Positions 16,916 through 24,617 of a stretch of 38,423 bases of DNA are shown here, piece after piece (position 1 is the stretch's first letter; every line of letters begins with the position of its first letter). Source of the stretch: Dechloromonas sp. (GTDB taxonomy: Bacteria; Pseudomonadota; Gammaproteobacteria; Burkholderiales; Rhodocyclaceae); the NCBI GenBank assembly GCA_017302355.1, contig JAFLDQ010000013.1:1-38423 (forward strand), written 5' to 3'. Under the pieces are notes generated by a model that made no database searches, was not told the origin of the DNA, and saw nothing but the letters and a program-made list of their open reading frames with translations. A program made the position numbers and the translations under genes.

Positions 16916-17983
16916 TCATGCCTGCACACGCTTGACCGGTTGAAACCCGACCCACATCTTGTGCAGCAGGTGGATCAGGAGGAGGTTTGGTGGCAAACGC
17001 AGGGACATTTCCCGGACCATCAACAACCAGTCCGCCAGCTTCTGTCCGCGCATTCGCGTGTCCGGGTGACGTGAGTAAACCGCCTTTTCGACCAGCGTGA
17101 CGAAGGTGGTCGGCTCCCGTCTCAGCAAACGTTCATCGACCGGCGTGGAGAAGAAGTTCCGAGCCAGATAGAGCGCTTGCCGGAGAATCGTTTCCAGCCC
17201 GACTTCGGCGGAACGGGCGACAAGGCGTTTCGGGAACTCCGCCGAAACCGCTGAAAAATGGCGGAAGAGAAGGTCAATATCGCAGAGATCCCGCAGGCCG
17301 CGATTGAACTCTCCATTCAGCAGCAGATGGGCGGCCGCGTGCAGCAGGACATCCTCGTCCCGCAACCGCCAGAAATGCCCGCTCCCGGCAATCGGCACCG
17401 CATCGTCGATCATCCGCGAGGAATCGACGGCAATGCGGCACGTGGGCATGACGAGGGAATGGTGAAGATCGATCGTGGTGCCGCGATGCGTGTGAGTCAT
17501 TGGCGGAATCTCATGCGACCACTGTCGGTAGTAGCGGTCGTCGTACGGATCGAGCTGGCCCGTAATCCACCCGCCAAGCATCAGTTCGCTCTCGACGAGG
17601 GGTATCTGGTCGCCCGCGACGAGCAGATCGATATCGCTGAAGACCCGGCCATCCGCAACGGGCAAACCCAAAGCCACGTACGATGCGCCTTTCAGCAGCA
17701 GGACCGGCGCCTCGACACGAACCAGCGCGCTGCTGATCGATCGCAGTTCACGCTGCACGTCGCGGCGAAAGGCAGCCGATTGAATCAAGGCTGCCGCCAG
17801 GCTGCCTTGATGGCGTGGCGGGGCATTTCCGGCCATCGACGAACCGGGGATCCAGTGAGCGATCCGTGCCAGCATTCCCGCGTGCAGTGCCTCGGCGAGC
17901 ATGAGGCTCCACTCCTCGGCGGAGAAGGTGTCCGCCACCCGCCGATCCCGCAGGAAGCACATCAGGGGCGACGACTCAGGCAT
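16916..17983 (-). CDS. Nucleotidyltransferase-family protein (NTP_transf_5-like) of the HprK/PqqD cassette
   Basis: A 355-residue protein of the uncharacterised nucleotidyltransferase type (PF14907-like). The core is KGASYVALGLPVADGR followed by FSDIDLLV, giving the two metal-binding aspartates of the polymerase-beta fold (Asp117 and Asp119 with the start used here). A helical region with LLHAAAHLLLNGEF, DLCDIDLLFRHF and similar blocks follows. Proteins of this type occur next to HPr-kinase-like and PqqD-like genes, including in some lasso-peptide clusters, where they are thought to modify a peptide or its phosphate; the substrate here is unknown. The start could also be the ATG at 18001; the ATG at 17983 overlaps the kinase stop by 8 bp and fits the tight packing of this operon. 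Confidence 0.78.
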   Translation of the reverse strand: MPESSPLMCFLRDRRVADTFSAEEWSLMLAEALHAGMLARIAHWIPGSSMAGNAPPRHQGSLAAALIQSAAFRRDVQRELRSISSALVRVEAPVLLLKGASYVALGLPVADGRVFSDIDLLVAGDQIPLVESELMLGGWITGQLDPYDDRYYRQWSHEIPPMTHTHRGTTIDLHHSLVMPTCRIAVDSSRMIDDAVPIAGSGHFWRLRDEDVLLHAAAHLLLNGEFNRGLRDLCDIDLLFRHFSAVSAEFPKRLVARSAEVGLETILRQALYLARNFFSTPVDERLLRREPTTFVTLVEKAVYSRHPDTRMRGQKLADWLLMVREMSLRLPPNLLLIHLLHKMWVGFQPVKRVQA

Positions 17984-18890
17984 GCTGCTCGACAAGCTCA
18001 TTCAACGCGTCCCTGGCTTCATCGAGCGACGAGTACTCGATCTCCCAGGCCTCGGCAGAGCGGACCAGGCCGGCCAGCCTCTCAAAGCCGGATGCGCCGA
18101 GGGTCGAGTAATTGAACGACTGGTCGATCAGGCGCATGGCGGCCTGCCCCTGACCAACGGCACGGATGCCCAGTGAGGCGCCGTCCGTCCATTTCGGGAA
18201 GACGATCAAACGGGGTGTGGCGTTTTCGCTGCCCCGTCGGACCGAATCGCCGGGCGCCGGCAGGTGCGCAATACTCCCCTTGTGCGTATTGGTCGCCGGG
18301 GGGCCAAATACGGCCTCCGGATGTCTGCTCTGGATGAGATCGATGGATGAATTCTTCAGACTGACCGGTCGCACGCAAGGAATCAGTTCGAGATTCTCGT
18401 CCAGCAACGCAAGTTCGTCCGAGAGCAATCTCCAGCCGCTCAGCGCGAGTTCCGCCGCGAGGGTGCTCTTGCCGCTCCCGGACACCGCCGAGAGAAGAAC
18501 CCCGGCGCCGCGGGTCTCCAGGACAGCCGAGTGGAGTATCAGGTAGTTATGGGCGAACGAACCTATGGTCCAGTTCAGTCCCCACTCGAACAACGCGTGG
18601 GCGTGCCCCGCAGCGACAGGGAGAAAGGGGCGTTCCCCGGAAAGCTCGAACACGACATTGCGCGCAAGGTAACGGCGAAGCCAATTGGGCGGCGCGATGG
18701 TGATATCGAAGTCGTATTCGCCACCATTCACTGCACATGGATGCCGGCCATAGAGCGTCCTGAGTGCCTGCGGAAAGTCAGGGATGGCGCTCGTGACCTT
18801 GACCCTCAGGCGTCCGATGTCGAGACGGAAGCGACCCTGCCGCATCGCCTCATCGAGGTCTCGTCCGGAAAAGTCCTGAACGGTCAGCAA
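17976..18890 (-). CDS. HprK-related kinase A (P-loop kinase of the HPr-rel-A type)
   Basis: A 304-residue protein related to the catalytic domain of HPr kinase/phosphorylase. LILHSAVLE precedes the Walker A loop SGSGKST (residues 137-143), and LLSDELALLDENLELI lies about 15 residues later, as in HprK. It lacks the N-terminal domain of true HprK and there is no HPr/PTS gene nearby, so it probably phosphorylates something else, most simply the product of the neighbouring cassette genes. It starts with TTG, overlapping the PqqD-like gene by 7 bp, and its stop overlaps the nucleotidyltransferase start, so all are likely translated together. The family match (TIGR04352 by recollection) is fairly sure; the substrate is unknown. 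Confidence 0.82.
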   Translation of the reverse strand: MLTVQDFSGRDLDEAMRQGRFRLDIGRLRVKVTSAIPDFPQALRTLYGRHPCAVNGGEYDFDITIAPPNWLRRYLARNVVFELSGERPFLPVAAGHAHALFEWGLNWTIGSFAHNYLILHSAVLETRGAGVLLSAVSGSGKSTLAAELALSGWRLLSDELALLDENLELIPCVRPVSLKNSSIDLIQSRHPEAVFGPPATNTHKGSIAHLPAPGDSVRRGSENATPRLIVFPKWTDGASLGIRAVGQGQAAMRLIDQSFNYSTLGASGFERLAGLVRSAEAWEIEYSSLDEARDALNELVEQHA

Positions 18891-19132
18891 TCCGGGAAAT
18901 GCCCCAGGCTGGAAATGAATCCCTGGAGTTCGCGGTCTCCCGTGTCGCTTTCCCCGATCCGCCTTCGCAGGAAATCGAGTAGCAGCGACCGTTCGAACGG
19001 AAGCAGGGACGTGTCTCCAGTTGCGGCGTCAAACACGAGCACGCCGTCATCTACCGGGCGAAAAGTGATATGCAAAAAAACATTGGGGTTGGCAATGCCA
19101 ACCCCGGATTCTGAGTCATTCGCGAACAACAT
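18884..19132 (-). CDS. PqqD-like peptide chaperone of the HPr-rel-A system
   Basis: An 82-residue protein with the winged-helix PqqD/RRE pattern: a beta-rich N-terminal part (VFLHITFRPVDDGVLVFDAATG) followed by SLLPFERSLLLDFL, where the dividing-line valine/leucine strands and helix match small PqqD-family proteins that bind leader peptides. In RiPP pathways such proteins deliver a precursor to a modifying enzyme. Its ATG shares a base with the stop of the Tat-leader gene (TGATG) and its own stop overlaps the kinase start, so it stands between the putative substrate and the kinase. Assignment rests on length, fold pattern and context; the sequence itself is divergent. Confidence 0.68.
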   Translation of the reverse strand: MLFANDSESGVGIANPNVFLHITFRPVDDGVLVFDAATGDTSLLPFERSLLLDFLRRRIGESDTGDRELQGFISSLGHFPDC

Positions 19133-19719
19133 CAGACCATTGTCGCCCTCTTGATGTATTCGACGATCTGCGGCGCACCCCAGAAGACTCCGGCGACCGG
19201 CTGATAATTTCCGTTACGGCCAGCCCACATGCTCTTCATGGTCTCCAAGCTCAAAACGGAAGCGGGAACTTTTCCGGTTTGCAGGTTGCACCACGCGGCG
19301 CACAAATGCGAACCCAATTTGAAAGGATCGTCCTGGCCTTTCGATGCCAGGACATCCTTCAGCGTCTTTCCATTAAAACCATCGCTAGCGGAAAAGCATG
19401 CGGAAAAATACCGGTCCTCCGCGCCGCAGCCTTTCCAGTGTCCATGATGAGCGCTCTTCTCGTTCGAAGCCTCTTTCCAGAAATCGGGACGCTTGCCGAA
19501 GCACTCAGACCCCCTCCGGCGATCCGGCCTGCTGCGATCGAGGGCGATCGACGCCTGTGCCGAGGGCGAAAGGCAGGTACTGGCCAACGCCGAGCGCGAG
19601 GCCACCGTCAGGATGACCGGGGTCGCAATCCCGACACCGCGAACGAAACGGCGCCGCCCCGCAGACTTCGAGTCCATTCCGGCCTGGCCGGAACCCACTT
19701 GGTTTGATTGATCACGCAT
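19132..19719 (-). CDS. Tat-leader Cys-containing exported protein, candidate substrate of the HprK/PqqD cassette
   Basis: A 195-residue protein with a twin-arginine-type leader: GRRRFVRG (residues 21-28), a hydrophobic stretch VGIATPVILTVA and a cleavage-like site SALAS. The mature part begins with a cysteine block TCLSPSAQASIAL and contains six cysteines (49, 73, 98, 108, 140, 144). Further recognisable blocks are CFGKRPDFW, LGSHLCAAWCNLQTG and SMWAGRNGNYQP near the C terminus. I recall similar unnamed proteins beside other HprK-A/PqqD cassettes, but cannot verify this. It is first in the operon and preceded by AGGTGA at a good distance. It may be the modified substrate or an export partner. 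An inner ATG at 19677 is possible, but the stronger ribosome-binding site supports 19719. Confidence 0.72.
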   Translation of the reverse strand: MRDQSNQVGSGQAGMDSKSAGRRRFVRGVGIATPVILTVASRSALASTCLSPSAQASIALDRSRPDRRRGSECFGKRPDFWKEASNEKSAHHGHWKGCGAEDRYFSACFSASDGFNGKTLKDVLASKGQDDPFKLGSHLCAAWCNLQTGKVPASVLSLETMKSMWAGRNGNYQPVAGVFWGAPQIVEYIKRATMV

Positions 19720-19767
19720 ATTCGTTCACCTGACTAGTACTCGATTGGAGGTTGCACCGACACCAAA

Positions 19768-19782
19768 GCAATTTTCATGCAA
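19768..19782 (-). promoter_or_regulatory. Degenerate sigma-54 (-24/-12)-like sequence before the Tat-leader gene
   Basis: On the minus strand the sequence TTGCATGAAAATTGC matches TGGCACG-N4-TTGC in the -12 element, the spacing and five of seven -24 positions, but the first G of the essential GG is T. A start about 12 bp on would leave a 5' leader near 38 nt. PrsR in this window is a sigma-54 activator, which makes the match worth noting, but it is weak. Confidence 0.25.
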
Positions 19783-19889
19783 GAACCCTGTTTTCAATTA
19801 ACAATCAACGGCTTGGAGCACTTCACCGGAAATGGAACCTCGGATCCTCAACGAAAGTGTAAAGAAAACCGACAGTCTTGCTCTTGTCC

Positions 19890-19905
19890 CCTGTAATTCT
19901 ACAGG
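19890..19905. repeat. Short perfect inverted repeat in the Tat-gene/galE gap
   Basis: CCTGTA-ATTC-TACAGG is a 6-bp stem with a 4-base loop, in the 269-bp gap 19720-19988. No T-run follows on either strand, so it is not a convincing terminator; it could be an operator. The rest of the gap shows no gene, only the sigma-54-like sequence above. Confidence 0.3.
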
Positions 19906-19988
19906 CTGCGTCTGGCCTGACAAGGAGATATTTCACGAACCATCGACGCTTGCTCCGATCGGGGACTCCCCCCCTCCCCGTCTCCGGG

Positions 19989-20999
19989 TCACGCGGCGAA
20001 CCCCAGCGGGTTTGTCGACTGCCAGCGCCACGAATCCTCGCACATCGTCGCCATGCTCCTTCCGGCTGACCAGCCGAGCAACTCCCGAGCAAGTGATGCA
20101 TCTGCGTAACAGGCGGCAATATCCCCCGGCCTGCGGTCGACGATGCGAAATGGCACCCTTCTACCACTGGCGCTCTCGAAAGCCGCGACGACCTCGAGCA
20201 CACTGTGGCCGCGACCGGTCCCAAGGTTGATCGGAACCGCTCCCGCCAGCTTGTCCAGGACATTGAGGGCCGCGAGGTGACCGCGCGCCAGATCGACGAC
20301 ATGGATATAGTCGCGCACCCCGGTACCATCCGGCGTCGGGTAGTCCCCACCGAAAACCGAGAGTTCGCGGCGCCGGCCGACTGCCACCTGGGCCACAAAG
20401 GGCATGAGGTTGTTCGGGACACCCTGCGGATCCTCCCCGATCATTCCGCTCGAGTGTGCCCCGACCGGGTTGAAATAGCGCAGCAGCGCCACCCGCCAGC
20501 GCGGGTCGGCGGCTGCCAGATCGCGCAACATCTCCTCGATCATCAGTTTCGTTCGGCCATAGGGACTGGTCGCCTGCAGCGGGAAGTCCTCGCGGATCGG
20601 CACGCTGCGGGGATCCCCGTAGACCGTCGCCGAGGAACTGAAGACCAGGCGGAAGACGCCCGCGTCGGCCATCGCCCCGAACAGTGCGAGAGAGCCGGCG
20701 ACATTGTTGTCGTAATAGCGCAAGGGGCAGTCGACCGAATCGCCAACGGCCTTCAGTCCGGCGAAATGAACGACACCGTCGATCGCATACTCGTCGAATA
20801 TCCGGCGCAGCCCGGCCTTGTCCCGGATGTCGCCGTCAACAACCAGCGGTCGCCTGCCGGCGATGCGCTCGACCGCGTCGACCACCTTGGGCGAACTGTT
20901 GGAAAAGTTGTCGAGGATCAACAGGTCGAGGTTCGCGGTCAGCATTTCAACCACGGTATGCGAACCGATATACCCGGCGCCGCCTGTGACAAGAATCAT
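19989..20999 (-). CDS. galE: UDP-glucose 4-epimerase
   Basis: A 336-residue short-chain dehydrogenase-type epimerase interconverting UDP-glucose and UDP-galactose with bound NAD+. The NAD loop is TGGAGYIGSHT at the N terminus. VVHFAGLKAVGDSV, SSSATVYGDP and the catalytic YGRTK (Tyr-x3-Lys) follow in order. LRYFNPVGAHSSGMIGEDPQG, NNLMPFV and DGTGVRDYIHVVDLA complete a typical GalE. It probably supplies galactose units to the EPS made by the upstream locus, although it is separated from it by the HprK/PqqD cassette. It lies downstream of the two tRNA genes on the same strand (52 bp gap), so readthrough from the tRNA promoter is possible. Confidence 0.95.
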   Translation of the reverse strand: MILVTGGAGYIGSHTVVEMLTANLDLLILDNFSNSSPKVVDAVERIAGRRPLVVDGDIRDKAGLRRIFDEYAIDGVVHFAGLKAVGDSVDCPLRYYDNNVAGSLALFGAMADAGVFRLVFSSSATVYGDPRSVPIREDFPLQATSPYGRTKLMIEEMLRDLAAADPRWRVALLRYFNPVGAHSSGMIGEDPQGVPNNLMPFVAQVAVGRRRELSVFGGDYPTPDGTGVRDYIHVVDLARGHLAALNVLDKLAGAVPINLGTGRGHSVLEVVAAFESASGRRVPFRIVDRRPGDIAACYADASLARELLGWSAGRSMATMCEDSWRWQSTNPLGFAA

Positions 21000-21051
21000 C
21001 GCTGTTCCCGCAATCTGGAATGAACGCCTGACAAGACAAGTGCATCGAAAG

Positions 21052-21128
21052 TGGCGTGCCCGGAGGGACTCGAACCCCCGACCTGCTGCTTAGAAGGCAG
21101 CTGCTCTATCCAGTTGAGCTACGGGCAC
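21052..21128 (-). tRNA. tRNA-Arg (anticodon TCT)
   Basis: A full cloverleaf reads on the minus strand: acceptor GTGCCCG/CGGGCAC, D-arm GCTC...GAGC, anticodon loop CTTCTAA with anticodon TCT, and T-arm with TTCGAGT. The 3' CCA is encoded (21052-21054) after discriminator G. It decodes AGA and lies 23 bp downstream of tRNA-Pro, probably in one transcript. Confidence 0.95.
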
Positions 21129-21151
21129 CTGCCGGGGAAGCACGGAGGAAT

Positions 21152-21228
21152 TGGTCGGGGCGGTGGGATTCGAACTCACGACCCTCTGCTCCCAAAGCAG
21201 ATGCGCTACCAGGCTGCGCTACGCCCCG
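21152..21228 (-). tRNA. tRNA-Pro (anticodon TGG)
   Basis: A full cloverleaf reads on the minus strand: acceptor CGGGGCG/CGCCCCG, D-arm GCGC...GCGC, anticodon stem TCTGC/GCAGA around loop TTTGGGA with anticodon TGG, and T-loop TTCGAAT. It ends with discriminator A and an encoded CCA. The first base is C1, as usual for bacterial proline tRNA. Confidence 0.95.
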
Positions 21229-21242
21229 ACACGAGGGAACGG

Positions 21243-21248
21243 ATTCTA
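21243..21248 (-). promoter_or_regulatory. Extended -10 element for the tRNA-Pro/tRNA-Arg transcript
   Basis: On the minus strand TGT-TAGAAT reads as an extended -10 box ending 15 bp before tRNA-Pro, giving a leader of about 8 nt. No good -35 box is seen at 17 bp (TGGTGC), which the extended -10 could compensate for. Confidence 0.4.
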
Positions 21249-21367
21249 ACATCGCCCGTAAACCCGCACCAGATCAAAGACCTGTATTCCATCAACAAAG
21301 TTTCCTTGCAGCGCGTCCTGCTTTCTGATATCTAGTCCTTTTTTTGTTCCCTGGACGCACAAGCAAC

Positions 21368-21793
21368 ATGTCTGAAGATCTATTACACAAGCATTTCCCG
21401 CCGTACGAACCGAAGGCCGGGGAAGAGTATATGAGCGGAAAGCAGCTTGCGCATTTTCGCAAGATCCTCGAGACGCTCAAGAAGGAGTTGAGCGAGGACA
21501 TCGACCGCACCGTGCACACCATGCAGGACGAAGCCACGGTGTTTGCCGACCCCAATGACCGGGCCAGCCAGGAAACGGATATCGCGCTCGAGCTGCGCAA
21601 TCGCGACCGCGAACGCAAGCTGATCAAGAAGATCAACGAGACCCTGGCGCGCATCGAGAGCGGTGACTACGGCTTCTGCGACAAGTGCGGCATCGAGATT
21701 GGCATCAAGCGCCTGGAAGCGCGCCCGACTGCGACGCTCTGCATCGACTGCAAGACGCTGGACGAGATGAAGGAGAGGCAGATGGCGAAGTAG
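21368..21793 (+). CDS. dksA: RNA polymerase-binding transcription factor DksA
   Basis: A 141-residue DksA that enters the RNA polymerase secondary channel and, with ppGpp, resets rRNA, tRNA and amino-acid gene transcription. The coiled-coil domain covers about residues 25-105 and has the tip sequence DPNDRASQETD with the functional acidic residues. The zinc finger is CDKCG...CIDCK with all four cysteines (C-x2-C-x17-C-x2-C). I start at the ATG giving MSEDLLHKHF; the frame is open eight codons further upstream, but that extension is not typical. The gene is divergent from the tRNA genes and convergent with pnp across a shared terminator. Confidence 0.95.
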   Translation: MSEDLLHKHFPPYEPKAGEEYMSGKQLAHFRKILETLKKELSEDIDRTVHTMQDEATVFADPNDRASQETDIALELRNRDRERKLIKKINETLARIESGDYGFCDKCGIEIGIKRLEARPTATLCIDCKTLDEMKERQMAK

Positions 21794-21841
21794 ACGCCAT
21801 CCTTGCCTGTTGCGGTCGACCCTCGGGAAACCGCGGAAATG

Positions 21842-21873
21842 AAAGGGCACCTCGCGGTGCCCTTGTTGCTTTT
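21842..21873. terminator. Bidirectional intrinsic terminator between dksA and pnp
   Basis: GGGCACC-TCGC-GGTGCCC is a 7-bp GC-rich stem with a tetraloop, followed on the plus strand by TTGTTGCTTTT and on the minus strand by TTTCATTT. It lies between the converging stops of dksA and pnp. Confidence 0.85.
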
Positions 21874-21890
21874 CCGGCCAGACCGGCAGG

Positions 21891-24026
21891 TTACGGTTGC
21901 TGCTCCGGCGGCGCGGCAGCCGGCCGGGCGCTTCCCTCGTCGGCCGCCGCAGCCTTCATCGACAGCTTGACGCGGCCGCGGTCGTCGGTCTCGAGAACCT
22001 TGACGCGCACGACCTGGCCTTCCTTGACGTAGTCTTCGACCTTGTTGACGCGCTCCTGCGCGATCTGCGAGATGTGCAGCAGACCATCCTTGCCGGGCAG
22101 CACGGAGACGATCGCGCCGAAGTCGAGAATCTTCAGCACGGTGCCTTCGTAGATCTTGCCGATCTCGACTTCCGCGGTGATGGCGTCGATGCGCGAACGC
22201 GCCGCGGCGGCCGCTTCGCCGCTGGTGGCGGCGATGGTGATCGTGCCGTCGTCCTGGATGTCGATGGTCGTACCGGTTTCCTCGGTCAGCGCACGGATGA
22301 CGGCGCCGCCCTTGCCGATCACGTCACGAATCTTTTCCGGATTGATCTTGAAGGTATAGAGCCGCGGTGCGTAGGCCGACATTTCCTCGCGCGGGCCGGC
22401 GGCGGCCTGCTGCATCTGCCCAAGAATGTGCAGACGGGCTTCCCGCGCTTGCGCCAGGGCGACCTGCATGATTTCCTTGGTGATGCCCTGGATCTTGATG
22501 TCCATCTGCAGGGCGGTGATGCCGGCGGTCGTGCCGGCTACCTTGAAGTCCATGTCGCCGAGATGATCCTCGTCACCGAGGATGTCGGTGAGCACGGCGA
22601 AACGGTTGCCTTCCTTGATCAGCCCCATGGCAATGCCAGCGACGTGCGCCTTGAGCGGCACACCGGCATCGAGCAGCGCCAGACAGCCGCCGCAGACGGA
22701 TGCCATCGACGAGGAACCGTTGGACTCGGTGATCTCCGAGACGACGCGCATCGAATAGGAGAAGTCCTCCGGCTTCGGCAGTACGGCGAGCAAGGCGCGC
22801 TTGGCGAGACGGCCGTGACCGATTTCGCGACGCTTCGGCGTGCCGACGCGACCGCATTCGCCGGTGGCGTACGGCGGCATGTTGTAGTGCAGCATGAAGC
22901 GGTCGCGGTATTCGCCGGCCAGCGCGTCGATGATCTGCTCGTCGCGGTTGGTGCCGAGCGTGGCGACGGCCAGCGCCTGGGTTTCGCCGCGGGTGAACAG
23001 CGCCGAACCGTGGGTGCGCGGCAGGACGCCGGAACGCATCCTGATCGCCCGCACGGTACGCGTGTCGCGGCCGTCGATGCGCGGGGCGCCCGACAGGATG
23101 CGGCCGCGCACGATCTCGCCTTCGAGGGCGAACATGATGTCCATGACCTCCCCGCCCGACGGTGCGTTGTCGACGCCTTCGGTGACGGCGGCGATGATCC
23201 GGGCGTAGATTTCCTTGATCGCCTGGGTCCGCGTCTGCTTGACCGTGATGTTGTAGGCTGCCTCGAACTCGGGCCTGGCGAGCTCGCGCACCCTGGCGAT
23301 CAGCGGCTCGTTCTTCGCCGCCGGAGCCCAGTCCCACTCGGGTTTGCCGGCTTCCTCGACCAGTTCGTTGATGGCCTCGATCGCCTTCCGCGATTCGCTG
23401 TGACCGAAAACCACGGCGCCCAGCATGACCTCCTCGGACAGCTGGTCACATTCGGACTCGACCATCAGCACGGCGGATTCGGTGCCGGCGACGACGAGGT
23501 CGAGCTGGCTGTCCTTGAGCTGACTCAGCGTCGGGCACAGCACGTACTGCCCGTTGAGGTAACCGACGCGGGCGGCGCCAATCGGGCCGTTGAACGGCAC
23601 GCCGGAAATCGCCAGCGCAGCCGAGGCGCCGATCATCGCCGGTATGTCGGAATCGACTTCCGGGTTCAGCGACATCACCGTGGCGATGATCTGGACCTCG
23701 TTGTAGAACCCATCCGGGAACAGCGGCCGGATCGGACGGTCGATCAGGCGGGACGTCAGCGTCTCCTTTTCCGAGGGCCGCCCCTCGCGCTTGAAGAAGC
23801 CGCCGGGGATACGGCCGGCGGCATAGGTCTTTTCCTGGTAATCGACGGTCAGCGGGAAGAAATCCTGACCGGGCTTGGCATTCCTGGCGACGACAACGGT
23901 CACCAGCACCACCGTCTCCTCCATCGATACCAGCACGGCGCCGCCGGCCTGGCGGGCAATTTCGCCGGTTTCGATGGTGACCTGATGGTCCCCGTAGGCG
24001 AAGGTCTTTTTCACGACATTGAACAT
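21891..24026 (-). CDS. pnp: Polyribonucleotide nucleotidyltransferase (PNPase)
   Basis: A 711-residue PNPase that degrades RNA 3' to 5' by phosphorolysis and takes part in the degradosome. It has two RNase PH domains (the second starts around [13 protein letters not shown] and contains [20 protein letters not shown] and the active-site [15 protein letters not shown]), a KH domain ([20 protein letters not shown]) and a C-terminal S1 domain ([18 protein letters not shown]...[10 protein letters not shown]). Length and domain order are complete. An AAAGGA site precedes the ATG. It follows rpsO on the same strand, with an intrinsic terminator and a structured repeat between them, so it probably has its own promoter in that gap or is expressed by readthrough. 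Confidence 0.97.
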   Translation of the reverse strand: MFNVVKKTFAYGDHQVTIETGEIARQAGGAVLVSMEETVVLVTVVVARNAKPGQDFFPLTVDYQEKTYAAGRIPGGFFKREGRPSEKETLTSRLIDRPIRPLFPDGFYNEVQIIATVMSLNPEVDSDIPAMIGASAALAISGVPFNGPIGAARVGYLNGQYVLCPTLSQLKDSQLDLVVAGTESAVLMVESECDQLSEEVMLGAVVFGHSESRKAIEAINELVEEAGKPEWDWAPAAKNEPLIARVRELARPEFEAAYNITVKQTRTQAIKEIYARIIAAVTEGVDNAPSGGEVMDIMFALEGEIVRGRILSGAPRIDGRDTRTVRAIRMRSGVLPRTHGSALFTRGETQALAVATLGTNRDEQIIDALAGEYRDRFMLHYNMPPYATGECGRVGTPKRREIGHGRLAKRALLAVLPKPEDFSYSMRVVSEITESNGSSSMASVCGGCLALLDAGVPLKAHVAGIAMGLIKEGNRFAVLTDILGDEDHLGDMDFKVAGTTAGITALQMDIKIQGITKEIMQVALAQAREARLHILGQMQQAAAGPREEMSAYAPRLYTFKINPEKIRDVIGKGGAVIRALTEETGTTIDIQDDGTITIAATSGEAAAAARSRIDAITAEVEIGKIYEGTVLKILDFGAIVSVLPGKDGLLHISQIAQERVNKVEDYVKEGQVVRVKVLETDDRGRVKLSMKAAAADEGSARPAAAPPEQQP

Positions 24027-24078
24027 ATTTTCCTTTCACGCTCATCACAGTGAACAACACACGACACAACAACAAATG

Positions 24079-24109
24079 AAAAAAGCGGCCGGGAGATTTC
24101 CGGGCCGCT
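24079..24109 (-). terminator. Intrinsic terminator downstream of rpsO
   Basis: On the minus strand AGCGGCC ... GGCCGCT forms a 7-bp stem with a 12-base loop and is followed directly by a run of six T. It lies between the rpsO 3' repeat and pnp (53 bp before the pnp start). Confidence 0.8.
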
Positions 24110-24132
24110 GTTTCGTTGCTTCCGTCCGCGTC

Positions 24133-24238
24133 TTATTCCGTTACCGGGTCAATCGCGACGCGAAGACGAGCCGAAGACAGTGCGCATGCACGGCAAGGCG
24201 AAGTCGACAAAGTCACGGTTGGGCCGGCAGCGGAATAA
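24133..24238. repeat. ~106-bp structured interspersed repeat, copy B
   Basis: This is the second copy of the element at 16796-16902, same orientation. The ends are TTATTCCG and CGGAATAA (8-bp perfect inverted repeat, with a looser continuation). The inner blocks GACGCGAAGACGAGCCG and GCGAAGTCGACAAAGTC match copy A exactly. The central hairpin is GTGC-GCAT-GCAC. It begins one base past the rpsO stop codon, so it would lie in the rpsO 3' untranslated RNA, before the terminator. Confidence 0.8.
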
Positions 24239-24239
24239 A

Positions 24240-24509
24240 TTACTTCCGCAGACCGAGGCGGGTAATCAGGGTACGGTAGGAATCGACGTTCTTGCCCTTG
24301 AGGTAATCCAGCAGCTTGCGGCGCTGGCTGACCAGACGCAGGAGACCACGACGGGAGTGGTGATCCTTCTTGTGCTCCTTGAAGTGCGGGGTCAGATCGT
24401 TGATTCGGGCGGTGAGCAGCGCGACCTGGACTTCCGGGGATCCGGTGTCGCCCTTGGCGCGCTGAAATTCGGCGACGATGCCGGCCTTGGATTCAGTGGT
24501 CATTGCCAT
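24240..24509 (-). CDS. rpsO: 30S ribosomal protein S15
   Basis: An 89-residue S15, which binds the central domain of 16S rRNA and nucleates platform assembly. The diagnostic blocks are [40 protein letters not shown] and [12 protein letters not shown]. The start MAMTTESK is preceded by an AGAGAG purine stretch. It lies between truB and pnp in the conserved order. The 108-bp leader has an inverted repeat that might be used for S15 autoregulation. Confidence 0.97.
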   Translation of the reverse strand: MAMTTESKAGIVAEFQRAKGDTGSPEVQVALLTARINDLTPHFKEHKKDHHSRRGLLRLVSQRRKLLDYLKGKNVDSYRTLITRLGLRK

Positions 24510-24536
24510 TTCAAACTCTCTCTTTCTTGGTTACGA

Positions 24537-24605
24537 CGCAGCCCCAGTTTGATAGAGCCGGCGCCAGATCAGGACGTTCCTTCCCGTTGGCAAGAGAAGG
24601 CTGCG
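24537..24605 (-). promoter_or_regulatory. Inverted repeat in the rpsO leader (possible S15 autoregulatory structure)
   Basis: CGCAGCC (24537-24543) and GGCTGCG (24599-24605) are a perfect 7-bp inverted repeat enclosing 55 bases within the 108-bp truB-rpsO gap. rpsO mRNAs in several bacteria have leader structures bound by S15, but their forms differ between groups, so this assignment is speculative. Confidence 0.3.
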
Positions 24606-24617
24606 CATCATACCAGA

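Noticed and set aside
21897..24053. Very long open frame (718 codons) on the plus strand opposite pnp
   Set aside because: It is the antisense shadow of pnp in GC-rich DNA; the translation has no recognisable family pattern, while pnp is complete and conserved.
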